64,000 nucleotides of DNA from UBA6107 sp034430175 (GCA_034430175.1 DAOUFI010000025.1:1-64000), one strand, 5' to 3'. Shown: positions 46,259-55,245, counted from the first letter of the stretch. The notes: a model not told the origin generated them from the letters alone. Made by a program: numbers and translations.

Positions 46259-47002
46259 TCAAACCTGGCCAATCGCGTAGAAGGTGGGTATCCATAAAAC
46301 ACGGGAACCTTCGAGCCAGGCCCGGCGATCGCGCTCTTTGTATGAATCAAGCTGAGTTTGGCTAAGCATACCAGACAGATCATTTTCCAAGAGCTGCCAT
46401 TCCGATTCAAACCACTCGGGTAAGAGACCTGTTTCTCTCTGGAAACCCGAAACTCCAAATTTTGTGCTTTTAAAACCAGCCCTTGAGAATACTCCACTCA
46501 ATTGGCGACCTGACTCAAGGTTACCCCCCTGGTTTTCGAGAGATCTGCTTTGCAATCGCCCAAGATAGATAAGTTCCACAGGCGCATCCACCCGGCTAGC
46601 GTGATCGGGTTCAGCAAAGGCAATCACATATCCACCAGGTTTGGTAACCCGTTTCATCTCGCAAACCGCGTCCTCGGGTGATTTCAACCAGAGAAGCAAG
46701 TAATGACAAAAGGTTAGGTTAAACACCTCATCAGCGAAGGGTAACTTAACCGCGTCACCGCAGACATACGGTATTGATGGAGTTAAATTGCTGCCAAATA
46801 TCAATGAGACAAGGTCCAGATCCAAACCAATTACTTGATCGCCTGGAGTGGATGAAAGAACGGCGCCGGTACCACACCCTACTTCCAGGCAGGGCCCGGA
46901 GCCTTGATAATTGATCTGCTTGAGGATGAAATCGCGCAATCCGGCAGTCCATTGAGACTGCTCTTCATATCGTCGATGCCATTCCGTAGTAGTAAGGGCC
47001 AT
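46259..47002 (-). CDS. class I SAM-dependent methyltransferase of the Cys-Ala-tail operon
   Basis: A 247-residue UbiE-like methyltransferase. Motif I is CLEVGCGTGAVL (about residues 38-49), the acidic ribose-binding residue is in VIGLDLD, motif II is the region LPFADEVFNLTFC, and the KRVTKPGGYVIAFAEPD strand follows. The substrate is unknown. Its ATG follows the stop of the degenerate radical SAM gene with no gap, and no good ribosome binding site precedes it, so it is translationally coupled to that gene. By position it may methylate the product or tail handled by the upstream enzymes, which is inference. It is the last gene before the tRNA-Pro promoter. Confidence 0.85.
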   Translation of the reverse strand: MALTTTEWHRRYEEQSQWTAGLRDFILKQINYQGSGPCLEVGCGTGAVLSSTPGDQVIGLDLDLVSLIFGSNLTPSIPYVCGDAVKLPFADEVFNLTFCHYLLLWLKSPEDAVCEMKRVTKPGGYVIAFAEPDHASRVDAPVELIYLGRLQSRSLENQGGNLESGRQLSGVFSRAGFKSTKFGVSGFQRETGLLPEWFESEWQLLENDLSGMLSQTQLDSYKERDRRAWLEGSRVLWIPTFYAIGQV

Positions 47003-48166
47003 TTAACTTGAGGCTTTTAACCAAATCGATTCCCAGGAGTCATTGAGAAAATTCCCAAGCACTTTATTAATGCCCTGGCCGGGAAGTACATCTCCATCGG
47101 GTTCTATGTAGAGCCAGGTTTTTCCAGCTCCATCAATTTTGATGTTAGCATTCTCAAGCTCATGTTCGATCGGGTTATTGGCAGAATAAGGTACTGGCAA
47201 ATCCCAAACCAGAGAAAATCCGTATTCAGCTGCTTTGCGCTGAGCTACAGGGAAAATTTCTTTAGTTTCAACTGAGTCGGAACTGATTGATAACGATTTA
47301 ACGCCGATCTTTTTAAGTTTATCAAAAATAGATACAAGGGAAGCATAGCTACGTCTGGTGAGCGTAAGATGAGTAGTCACGAAAATATCTTCCATCATTA
47401 CATCGCGAAGAGCTTCCCAGCTTTGATCTTCATCTGGAAGTAATACAAACATCACATGGTCCAAACCGGATTGAAGTAGTTTGTGTAGATAGCCTTTTTC
47501 TGTGAAGCGTAAGCCATCTGTAATTAAGCCAGTTACCTGGCCTAAACTTTCAGATTTCTGGATCAATTCATGTAGGTCAGGACGAATTGTAGGTTCACCT
47601 CCGGTGAAAACAACGTGTGGAATCCCCGCCTGCCAAGCTTTATCGATAATCTGAAGCCATTCAGATGTATCCAAGTTTCGTGTGACACGGTCGGCCGGAG
47701 CATAATGGCTGAGAGAGCCATCCGACATCTGGTAAGTTAATGCGCAATCCAGCCGCAATGGGGCAGAAAGGCTGTGCGAATGAGGATCCACCCGGCTGAC
47801 ATCGAGAAATACTTCGGGATCGAGGTCAGGGGTGTGGATCAACGTATGAAGACGTTCTTTAAACTCACTGATATCATTAGTGGCTGTCTCAGGGTCAATT
47901 TGATAACGTTTACCAAATTCAGAGATAATCTCCTCGTCGGGAGTTTGGTGAATCATGTGATAGACGATCTCAGTGGCTGTTGGATTCAAGTGAAGGATCG
48001 TTGAAGCATTTAAGATAAGTATCCCTTCGCCATCTTTTTCAATCCGAAGATGAAGGCGTAAAGGCGCGCCGTCATCAGTTTGGCTAACGGCATGAAAATT
48101 TCCAGGAGGAAGAGGCTTGGGTGTGAAAAATATATTACGATAAAAAAGGCGAATTCTTTCTTTCAT
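47003..48166 (-). CDS. radical SAM paralogue without cluster cysteines (pseudoenzyme), PqqD-like N-terminus
   Basis: A 387-residue protein starting at ATG 48166, which has GGGAGGG at the right distance; an in-frame ATG at 48187 lacks a site. Residues about 45-112 match a PqqD-like peptide-recognition domain (ILILNASTILHLNPTATEIV). Residues about 138-340 follow the radical SAM fold of the neighbouring enzyme, including the SAM-binding HVVFTGGEPTIRPDLHEL. Where the neighbour has CNNNCSHC, this protein reads MSDGSLSHY from M147, and the SPASM-like end (YIEPDGDVLPGQG) has lost its cysteines too. One cysteine remains in the whole chain, so no 4Fe-4S cluster can be bound in the usual way. It may act as a substrate-presenting partner of the active paralogue (inference). 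Confidence 0.85.
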   Translation of the reverse strand: MKERIRLFYRNIFFTPKPLPPGNFHAVSQTDDGAPLRLHLRIEKDGEGILILNASTILHLNPTATEIVYHMIHQTPDEEIISEFGKRYQIDPETATNDISEFKERLHTLIHTPDLDPEVFLDVSRVDPHSHSLSAPLRLDCALTYQMSDGSLSHYAPADRVTRNLDTSEWLQIIDKAWQAGIPHVVFTGGEPTIRPDLHELIQKSESLGQVTGLITDGLRFTEKGYLHKLLQSGLDHVMFVLLPDEDQSWEALRDVMMEDIFVTTHLTLTRRSYASLVSIFDKLKKIGVKSLSISSDSVETKEIFPVAQRKAAEYGFSLVWDLPVPYSANNPIEHELENANIKIDGAGKTWLYIEPDGDVLPGQGINKVLGNFLNDSWESIWLKASS

Positions 48167-48183
48167 TGTGCCCTCCCAAATAA

Positions 48184-49527
48184 TCACGAATTATATGTAT
48201 CTGCAAATGTCAGCGGGCAACCACCGCCGCATTCATTGACTATTGAACAACCGGTACATTTTTGAGGAAGTTCGCTTCGTGAACGCAATTTCATAGATAG
48301 TGGATGTTCCCAGATAGATTTCCAGGAAGTTTCCATTAGTTTTCCTAGACTTTCATAATACGATTGACAAGGAATCACACTGCCATCAGGTTCGACACAC
48401 ATGTTATAAAGTGCGGCAGTGCAGCCTTTGACACCAAGATCCATTTCCACTGGATCAAAGTTGCAATATTGGGTGGGGGTGTACCAGATCAATTTTTGAC
48501 CAAACTTTGAAGTGATCCGTTTGGCAACATCAAGCAATGGTCGCAATTCTTTCTCGGATAGCCCGGTACCTACTGTCTTTCCTCGACCGGAATAAATCAA
48601 AGCGTTCAATCCGACTGTTTTTAGACCAAGATTTCCGAGAAATTCAAGCGTATCAGGAATGTATGGACTGTTGAGCTTGAGCATAGTGGTATTGGTCATT
48701 ACGTAGAGTCTCGAAGTAAGCGCATTTTTCAATCCTGCTACTGTATCTACCCACGCGCCTTCACTTGAGACCATTTGATCGTGGATTTGTCCGATATGCG
48801 ATTCAAGAGTGATTTGGACGTGATCCAAACCAGCGTTGACCAGGGTATCCACATATACAGGATCTTTCAATTTTCGGGCATTGGTGTTTAACCCGGTGAT
48901 CTGGCCATTCGCTTCCGCGTGATGGATTAACTCTGGCAAATCCTCGCGCAAAGTGGGTTCTCCGCCGGTAAAAACGATATGCGGAATCCCGAGCTCCCAC
49001 AACCGATCCAGAATGGCAATCCATTCTTTAGTGGTCAATTCAGGATAATTACGACTACGCGCGTTATAACAATGTGAGCAATTATTGTTACAACGGTATG
49101 TAAGTGCCAGATCCATGCGGTATGGCGCAGTCGGAACTTTAGAGAAAGGAGCGGTCGTTTCGATTTCCAGATCGCAGATTGGACAGGTATCCGGCTGAAG
49201 CAATTTCTCGAGATCAGAACTGAATTGTTCAATATCCTTGCGTGCCTGGTCTTTCGTCACCCGGTACTTTTTTGAAAGAGCAGCAACCTTAGAAGATAGA
49301 TTGTACTGTTTGAGCGACATATACGCCATCAAAGCTGCTGTTGGATTCAAGTGGAAGATGCGGTTGGCATTGACGATCAACACTCCTGTACCATCCGGAT
49401 CCAGGCGAAGGTGGATACGGCTCTTTTCTGATTCAGTCTCCCGCAGAAAATGAAATACACCAGAAGCTGGTATTTGAACTTCCTGAGGACGATTAAGAAC
49501 CGATAAAAAGCCGGTCTTCAATGACAT
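48184..49527 (-). CDS. radical SAM/SPASM enzyme with N-terminal PqqD-like domain
   Basis: A 447-residue maturase-type enzyme starting at ATG 49527 with AGGT upstream; a longer in-frame start would overlap the upstream gene. Residues about 60-125 form a PqqD-like RiPP-recognition element (VLIVNANRIFHLNPTAALMAYM). The radical SAM core has C146-x3-C150-x2-C153 in TYRCNNNCSHCY, binding the 4Fe-4S cluster that cleaves SAM, then FTGGEPT. The C-terminal SPASM region is rich in cysteines (GCTAALYNMC, VIPCQSYY, KCTGCSIVNECGGGCPL) for auxiliary clusters. RRE-fused SPASM enzymes install thioether, C-C or related bonds in ribosomal peptides. It begins 11 bases after the gene whose product ends in the Cys-Ala tail, the obvious candidate substrate. 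Confidence 0.92.
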   Translation of the reverse strand: MSLKTGFLSVLNRPQEVQIPASGVFHFLRETESEKSRIHLRLDPDGTGVLIVNANRIFHLNPTAALMAYMSLKQYNLSSKVAALSKKYRVTKDQARKDIEQFSSDLEKLLQPDTCPICDLEIETTAPFSKVPTAPYRMDLALTYRCNNNCSHCYNARSRNYPELTTKEWIAILDRLWELGIPHIVFTGGEPTLREDLPELIHHAEANGQITGLNTNARKLKDPVYVDTLVNAGLDHVQITLESHIGQIHDQMVSSEGAWVDTVAGLKNALTSRLYVMTNTTMLKLNSPYIPDTLEFLGNLGLKTVGLNALIYSGRGKTVGTGLSEKELRPLLDVAKRITSKFGQKLIWYTPTQYCNFDPVEMDLGVKGCTAALYNMCVEPDGSVIPCQSYYESLGKLMETSWKSIWEHPLSMKLRSRSELPQKCTGCSIVNECGGGCPLTFADTYNS

Positions 49528-49538
49528 ATTTACCTTTT

Positions 49539-51254
49539 TTACCGGCCACCACCAGCACAGGCGCAAGCGCAACCAGCGCAGGCACATGCGCAAGCGCAGG
49601 AATGACCACCGCCTCCACCGGAACTTCGATAGGTTGATGGAGGGGGAACTGGATTGGTGACATTGGTGACGCCACTTGTGAAGCTGGTAACATTTCCCAG
49701 AACTCCGGAAGCGAAATTCTGAACGCCGCCTACGACCGATGCCGCAAAAGCTGACCCTGGTAAGCTCGGGATGGAGATCGTCCTGCCACCCGAAGAGCCG
49801 GAAGGAATCGAAGCGGTTGAGGTGGCAGTGCCAGTCGTTGAAGGACGTGAGAAGGTAGGATCATAGCGCCACCACCAGGTCGGAGTGGGGACGAAAACCG
49901 GACCGCTGAATGTATCGCGGGTTCGGTCGTCAAACTTTTTGTCAAGCATAGTCCAATCCATGACCTCTTCGTAAACCTGACCTTTAACTTCAGGTGTGGC
50001 AGCCTGTTCAACCTGTTGCCATGCGCGATTCATGATGTCTTCATAGAAAGCCACGGTTTCTTTCTTGCTGAAACCCTTCATCTTTTCGCCTACCGATTTG
50101 ATCAAGTTTACGACCATGACCTGAAGTAATTTCCGCCTTTTATCTGGATTGGTTTCCTGGAACGCAGCAAGGAAATCAGTCTCATAACCGTAAAGATCAA
50201 CAGGGAGGGGTAAGGATGCTTTAATGGTGAGTGGTTCCTTGACCGTAACTTCAGCGGCATTCTTCTTCAACAAACCAAAGAGAGTCATGGTCATGATCTT
50301 ATCCATGGGTTGTTCCATTAAAATAGCCGCTTCAACCGCTGTCAAGCCACGCTTAATGCCGTGTCCTTCCATGGAAATCTTGGGTGGAAGGTACTGCATT
50401 TTGCGTTTCTTGGCACCAATCGTCGCCGAATAAATAATGATAGCGAAGAAGCCAATGAATCCAAGGCAGAAAATACCACCACAAAGAGCATCCGAGCTGA
50501 AATTCAAACCGGGATTCGAAGTTGGATTGGTGGGTTGAACAAAATTACCTGTCTGGATGGTATTTTGATCAATATAGCGAGCCGGGAAGGATACACCAAA
50601 CGTGTATTCAGTGGTGGAATCAGCCTGATCTGAGCGCCAGGTGTAGAACAAAATATTGTCAGATGTAAAACCTGCATCGGGTTTTTCTGTGCCTGGCCAT
50701 CCACCAGAAGGTGAATAATATCTAGGCTCCGATTCAGCAATGCCAGCGGGGAAGATAAATGTTACCTGCAAGTCTGTTGTACCATAGCAGAAAGATGAGT
50801 CAAAATAGTTCGGCATGAATTGGAGACTGGCATAGGCTTCTGATTCTGATTCTGTCGCAGAAAAGAAAACATTCTTTACTTCCGGAATATGAACATAGAC
50901 TACGCCGGTTCCACCCGCGGGAATCTCATTATTTCCAAGATAAACAGCAATTCCAGCAACGTAGGGGGAATACTCAATGCGAGTGATCTTTTTGTTGTTA
51001 ATGGTAGCTGTGATATCTGAAAGTGAATAATCGGAAGTAGGTAATCCAATATCCACAGCGTCGATAGCCAATGCACCAGTATCATTTGCAAACGTGATTG
51101 TGTAATCCAGGGTGATTGTTCCATCTTTGTTTATGGTCACGTAAACCACGTCTGTTGGTACCTGGAAACTATAACTTTCTGCATGAGCAGGGATCACACT
51201 CCCTGCTAAAACGATCAGGATCAGTGCAAGACAAACGTATCTAAAGGGTTTCAT
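49539..51254 (-). CDS. DUF2207-like membrane protein with C-terminal Cys-Ala tail
   Basis: A 571-residue protein. Signal peptide (about 1-25, ending AHA); an extracellular beta-rich DUF2207-like domain (about 27-255); a TM helix (about 258-282); then a cytoplasmic part with a winged-helix-like region (LTAVEAAILMEQPMDKIMTMTLFGLL, shown in part: about 310-345). A Ser/Thr/Gly/Pro-rich stretch (about 455-545) leads to a glycine run and the end SCACACACAGCACACAGGGR. Cysteines stand at 553, 555, 557, 559, 562, 564 and 566. By topology the tail is cytosolic, where the radical SAM enzyme encoded next could reach it. A modified tail is my inference; the protein could instead be an ordinary DUF2207 protein with a metal-binding end. 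ATG 51254 has GGGAGGG upstream. Confidence 0.85.
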   Translation of the reverse strand: MKPFRYVCLALILIVLAGSVIPAHAESYSFQVPTDVVYVTINKDGTITLDYTITFANDTGALAIDAVDIGLPTSDYSLSDITATINNKKITRIEYSPYVAGIAVYLGNNEIPAGGTGVVYVHIPEVKNVFFSATESESEAYASLQFMPNYFDSSFCYGTTDLQVTFIFPAGIAESEPRYYSPSGGWPGTEKPDAGFTSDNILFYTWRSDQADSTTEYTFGVSFPARYIDQNTIQTGNFVQPTNPTSNPGLNFSSDALCGGIFCLGFIGFFAIIIYSATIGAKKRKMQYLPPKISMEGHGIKRGLTAVEAAILMEQPMDKIMTMTLFGLLKKNAAEVTVKEPLTIKASLPLPVDLYGYETDFLAAFQETNPDKRRKLLQVMVVNLIKSVGEKMKGFSKKETVAFYEDIMNRAWQQVEQAATPEVKGQVYEEVMDWTMLDKKFDDRTRDTFSGPVFVPTPTWWWRYDPTFSRPSTTGTATSTASIPSGSSGGRTISIPSLPGSAFAASVVGGVQNFASGVLGNVTSFTSGVTNVTNPVPPPSTYRSSGGGGGHSCACACACAGCACACAGGGR

Positions 51255-51287
51255 CTACGCCCTCCCAGAGTAGATCTCAAAACGATA

Positions 51288-51656
51288 TTACCACTTGGGT
51301 TCTTCGGTTAATTGGTAGGTAGTGTGGCAAAACGGGCAGGTCACAACCGGAGCGCCAGCAACCATCTGTATGTTTTCAGGAGCGAGCGTACCACCACAGC
51401 TCTGACATTTCAGAGTATCCATTTTTACATTACCCGGCAAATCGACGTTCATTGTGATGTTTGTATCGGGAATTTTAGCAGCCTGTCTGGCAGCAAAATA
51501 AATGATTACAAGGCCAACGATAATAAATACCGCGCCAAATGCCATGATAGCACCAGGATTGGCAGTACTGGGATTGGTGGCACCAATGATCATCAACGCG
51601 CCAAACAGGATCAGTATAACAGCAGCAATAATGGCAACAATTTTTCCAGCGTTCAT
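51288..51656 (-). CDS. small membrane protein with zinc-ribbon
   Basis: A 122-residue protein, first gene of the Cys-Ala-tail operon. ATG 51656 has a perfect GGAGGT site. Two TM helices (about 5-25 and 35-58) are followed by a cytoplasmic zinc-ribbon: CQSCGG near residue 83 and CPFCHTTY near 108. The family is not recognised. It lies 33 bases before the DUF2207-like gene on the same transcript and may anchor or assist that protein; this is inference from position. Confidence 0.82.
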   Translation of the reverse strand: MNAGKIVAIIAAVILILFGALMIIGATNPSTANPGAIMAFGAVFIIVGLVIIYFAARQAAKIPDTNITMNVDLPGNVKMDTLKCQSCGGTLAPENIQMVAGAPVVTCPFCHTTYQLTEEPKW

Positions 51657-51676
51657 GCTACCTCCATTTTGAGAAT

Positions 51677-51705
51677 AGTGTAACATTTAACTAAATCATT
51701 GACAA
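51677..51705 (-). promoter_or_regulatory. promoter of the Cys-Ala-tail / radical SAM operon
   Basis: On the minus strand TTGTCA (51705-51700), exactly 17 bases, TACACT (51682-51677) preceded by TGT. Predicted transcription starts near 51670, giving a leader of about 14 bases that holds the GGAGGT site. Confidence 0.75.
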
Positions 51706-51716
51706 TCAAAATAAGC

Positions 51717-51749
51717 AACAACCACTTCTTCTACGAAAAAGTGGTTGTT
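51717..51749 (-). terminator. hairpin after the GAF-PAS kinase gene
   Basis: AACAACCACTT (51717-51727) and AAGTGGTTGTT (51739-51749) form a perfect 11-bp stem with an 11-base loop, 24 bases after the kinase stop. On the minus strand it is followed by GCTTATTTTG, a broken T-run. It separates the kinase pair from the radical SAM operon. Confidence 0.65.
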
Positions 51750-51772
51750 GATGTTGCAAAAATTTGCCTAGT

Positions 51773-53437
51773 CTATTTACTGATGGTCATTTCAATAGTA
51801 AAACGTGTTCCTTTACCAATTGTACTCTCCACCGTGATTGTGCCGCCCATCTCACGGATCAGATGATCAACAATGTATAATCCCATTCCACTGCCCTGAA
51901 TCTCACCTTTTACGGCGTTTGTACCACGGTAGAAACGACTGAAGATTTGTGGTAGATCTTCTGGGGGAATACCAATCCCATGATCGTTGAATGAAATATT
52001 GACCTTATTGGCTTTTTCGAGAATCGAGACTTCGATATTTCCTTTTTGAGGAGAAAATTTAATCGCGTTTGAAAGTAAATTGGAAAAAACCATTTGTATG
52101 GAATTGGGATCACCGATGACAAAAATTTCCTTATTGGGCATTTGTTCTTTAATTTGAATCCCAAGACCGCGAGCTTGGGGTTGAATTGCCGAGATAGCCT
52201 CATGAACTGCAGTGCATATATTCAATTGCTTTTGTATGCCTGAGTATTTTCCTTTTTCAATTCGACTGACTGTCAATAAGTCTTCGATCAGCATTCGCTC
52301 ACGGATGACTTCACCTTTTAAAATATCCCAGTATTCTTCTTTCTTGGATGGATCTACAGTTTTCTCCATCAGGTCGATCATTAATAAGATGGTTGTTAAT
52401 GGCGTGCGCATTTCGTGTGTAGCGTTGTTAATAAAGTCGCTCTTCAATCTTTCTAGATTCTTCTTTGCGCTAACATCCTGGAAAACGAGAATTCCTTCAT
52501 CGCGATTGGAAGCAGTGTATTTCATTTCGATAGTGAAGTTTTTTTCTGCGACGTTTATCTCAAACTCATATTCCTTACCCGGCATCACTTCATTTGAAAA
52601 AGCCAGTTCCTTAAAAATCCCATCAGCAATTGATCTCTCAAAGATATCATCCAGCGAATTGACTGTGGAAGAAGCGTGTAGGGCAACGTATTGCGACAGA
52701 GCCCCATGACAACCTACTGCGTAATTAAGTACCCGACCGTGTTTATCAATACGGACAATCAAAGCTGGTATGGCATCAATAAAGAGACGTTCGCGAGCTT
52801 CATTTACCTGAATAAGACGATAAGTATTGCTGCCTTCAATGGCATTCGCGATCACTTTGGATAATATCTTTAGCATGACCTGGCTGTAATCCTGCCACAT
52901 ATGCTTTCCACGTATGTATTCAAAGCTGATCAGGCCGATTAATTTTCCATGCGATCGCATTGGAACAATATTCAGTGATCGTATCCACAGTTTTGCTAAG
53001 AGGTCATGTTCAGCGAAAGCGTTTGGTGGTAGTTGATCCAGGCTGTCAATGGAGATTGATTCACAATTTTTAACGGTCGCGGTGAGCCATGAATAATCCA
53101 TAAAAGATAAATTTTGCAGTTGATCTAGAACGCTCAGAACGCCTTCATCGCACCATTCATGAATCACTGACATAGTTTCTTTTGCAAAATCAATTGTAAA
53201 AAGATGTACCCGGTCCAACTTGAGGCTTTTTCCAAGATCGGAAAGGATCGAAGTAATGATTGAGTCAAAGTCTTCAAAACGATAAGAAGAAATTTGACCG
53301 ACCAATCGCTCCAAGAGGCGATCGAATTCTTCCCGCGGTTCTGAAAGAATTGGCGAAGAAGACTGATCTGATGGATAAATTGGATCATTAATTAATCTAG
53401 TGACAATCAATGTTTCGTCAACTTTATCTGTCATCAT
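51773..53437 (-). CDS. GAF-PAS histidine kinase
   Basis: A 554-residue soluble kinase. GAF domain at about 40-205 (LDRVHLFTIDF; GLISFEYIRGKHMW), PAS at about 215-325, HisKA with H341 in NNATHEMRTPLTT, and HATPase with N box NLLSNAIKFS, G1 DHGIGIPPED and G2 SGMGLYIVDH. No TM helix or receiver is present. Its start abuts the stop of the HD-GYP/receiver/kinase gene, so the two are coupled and probably function together, for example with the upstream receiver (D255) as its phosphate target. The stimulus is unknown. Confidence 0.92.
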   Translation of the reverse strand: MMTDKVDETLIVTRLINDPIYPSDQSSSPILSEPREEFDRLLERLVGQISSYRFEDFDSIITSILSDLGKSLKLDRVHLFTIDFAKETMSVIHEWCDEGVLSVLDQLQNLSFMDYSWLTATVKNCESISIDSLDQLPPNAFAEHDLLAKLWIRSLNIVPMRSHGKLIGLISFEYIRGKHMWQDYSQVMLKILSKVIANAIEGSNTYRLIQVNEARERLFIDAIPALIVRIDKHGRVLNYAVGCHGALSQYVALHASSTVNSLDDIFERSIADGIFKELAFSNEVMPGKEYEFEINVAEKNFTIEMKYTASNRDEGILVFQDVSAKKNLERLKSDFINNATHEMRTPLTTILLMIDLMEKTVDPSKKEEYWDILKGEVIRERMLIEDLLTVSRIEKGKYSGIQKQLNICTAVHEAISAIQPQARGLGIQIKEQMPNKEIFVIGDPNSIQMVFSNLLSNAIKFSPQKGNIEVSILEKANKVNISFNDHGIGIPPEDLPQIFSRFYRGTNAVKGEIQGSGMGLYIVDHLIREMGGTITVESTIGKGTRFTIEMTISK

Positions 53438-55195
53438 TTACTGCCTTAATTCGCTAGCTAAAGCAATTGGCGAAGAGTAAGTGGGTTCAGTTGGAATGTA
53501 TGGAATCTGCAGCCTGACTTTACTACCGATTCGGGAATCGAGAATATCGATCCTCCCACCGCATGATTCTGCAAAATTCTTGGCAATAGCAAGACCCAAA
53601 CCCAGACCGGAAGAATCACGATTATCACCGTCGCTTACCTGGAAGAATCGTTCGAATACTTTTTCACGCAAAAAAACTGGAATTCGTTCTCCGGAATTTT
53701 CAACTATCAAAACGATGTTTCCATCTTCTTTAAAGAGTGATACATCAACTTCACCTCCCTGATTGGCAAATTTGCATGCGTTGTCAATCAATTGTGTTAG
53801 CGTGTACGAAAATCCGTCAATTGGTGCCATAAATTGGAGATCATTGGCAATATTTATTTTCAAGTGAAGTTCTTTTGATGACCAATTAACAGCGGCATCT
53901 TGAATTAAAGAATTAACATTTTTATCTGGATCAATTTCAGCCATTTGATCGGACAAGATTTTATTGTCAATTTTATACAAGTAAAGAAGTTGGTCGATCA
54001 CACCCTGAAGCCGTTTGGCGCTGGTTTGCGCATCAGCGAGGCAGGGAGCAATGATCGGATCGGTGGAATTATTAAATTTTCGCATCACTACTTCAAGGTT
54101 GCCGATAATGATGCCGAGAGGAGATTTTAGTTCGTGTGTGGTATTACGGGTAATTACATGGGTAAGGTGTTCTTTTTCACGAGTAAAACTGTCTTCTTCT
54201 TTTTTTCGCGACAAACGGCTGCGTCGTAAAATCGCTTTTACTTTCAGGAGCAGCTCTTGAGGCTCAAAAGGTTTGGTTACATAGTCATCAATTGTCAAGC
54301 CATACCCTTCAGTTTTATCCTGAGAACTTGTTTTGGCAGATAAGAAGATAAATGGAATTTCTCCAAGTTCATCAGAAATTAGTTGAAGAGATTTCCTAAA
54401 ATCAAATCCATTCATTGATGGCATCATGATGTCTGAAATTATCAAAGAGGGGGTTATTGTTTCCAGGAGCATCATGGCTTCTTTGCCACTGGCTGCAACT
54501 CTGCAATCAAAACCTTCTGTGGTAAAGTAATCTTTCAAGGCTAAACGAAGATATGGTTCATCATCAACGATTAGAATCAATTCTTTACCTTCCAACGCGG
54601 TTTCTTTTTCCTCGAGCATAGAAAGGAATTTGTCGAGTAGGGAGGGATCGAATTGGACTCCACGGTTTTGTTTGAGAGTGATGATCGCCTCTTCCTTGGG
54701 CATGGCTTTTCGAAAGGGGCGCTCGTTCGTCAAAGCGTCCCAACTGTCTACGATTGCATATATTCTCGCAACTAGTGGTATCTCATCCTGTTTGAGACCT
54801 CTTGGATATCCTTTGCCATCCCATCGCTCATGATGAGATGCCGGGATATCGATGAATGGAGCGAGATAAGGACTGTCTTCCATCATTTTGAGAGCGACTA
54901 TAGGATGATTCTTTACCGATTCATATTCTTCATCGGTTAATTTCTCTTTTTTTAGCAACACAGCATCCTGAACGCCCAAATTCCCGATATCATGAAGCTG
55001 CGCACCAAAATATAGAGTTTTAATCATTTCTGAAGAAAGTCCCAACTTCTTTCCAAACTGCACGGTTAATTTGGTAACACGTTCATTATGGGGTTTGGAT
55101 TCTAGATTCCGCGCATCCAGAAGGTCCACCCATACGGAGATCAAGTTTTGAATGATCATGTCTGTTTCGCTATTGATGAATTCATTTAATTTCAT
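53438..55195 (-). CDS. HD-GYP phosphodiesterase-receiver-histidine kinase fusion
   Basis: A 585-residue three-part protein. Residues about 20-195 are an HD-GYP domain with LHDIG, SHHERWDGKGYPRGL and DSWDALTNERPF; this family hydrolyses cyclic di-GMP or related dinucleotides. Residues about 205-325 are a receiver with D255 (IISDIMMPSMNG) and the TKPF lysine. Residues about 345-570 are a kinase core with H354 (NTTHELKSPLG), N box LIDNACKFA and G2 GLGLGLAIAKN. Combining an N-terminal HD-GYP with a receiver and a kinase in this order is uncommon. GGAGAAC precedes ATG 55195. It is followed without gap by the GAF-PAS kinase gene. Confidence 0.9.
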   Translation of the reverse strand: MKLNEFINSETDMIIQNLISVWVDLLDARNLESKPHNERVTKLTVQFGKKLGLSSEMIKTLYFGAQLHDIGNLGVQDAVLLKKEKLTDEEYESVKNHPIVALKMMEDSPYLAPFIDIPASHHERWDGKGYPRGLKQDEIPLVARIYAIVDSWDALTNERPFRKAMPKEEAIITLKQNRGVQFDPSLLDKFLSMLEEKETALEGKELILIVDDEPYLRLALKDYFTTEGFDCRVAASGKEAMMLLETITPSLIISDIMMPSMNGFDFRKSLQLISDELGEIPFIFLSAKTSSQDKTEGYGLTIDDYVTKPFEPQELLLKVKAILRRSRLSRKKEEDSFTREKEHLTHVITRNTTHELKSPLGIIIGNLEVVMRKFNNSTDPIIAPCLADAQTSAKRLQGVIDQLLYLYKIDNKILSDQMAEIDPDKNVNSLIQDAAVNWSSKELHLKINIANDLQFMAPIDGFSYTLTQLIDNACKFANQGGEVDVSLFKEDGNIVLIVENSGERIPVFLREKVFERFFQVSDGDNRDSSGLGLGLAIAKNFAESCGGRIDILDSRIGSKVRLQIPYIPTEPTYSSPIALASELRQ

Positions 55196-55245
55196 AAAAT
55201 GTTCTCCAATCGGGTTGAACCGGTAATTAATAAGATGGTACTTGT

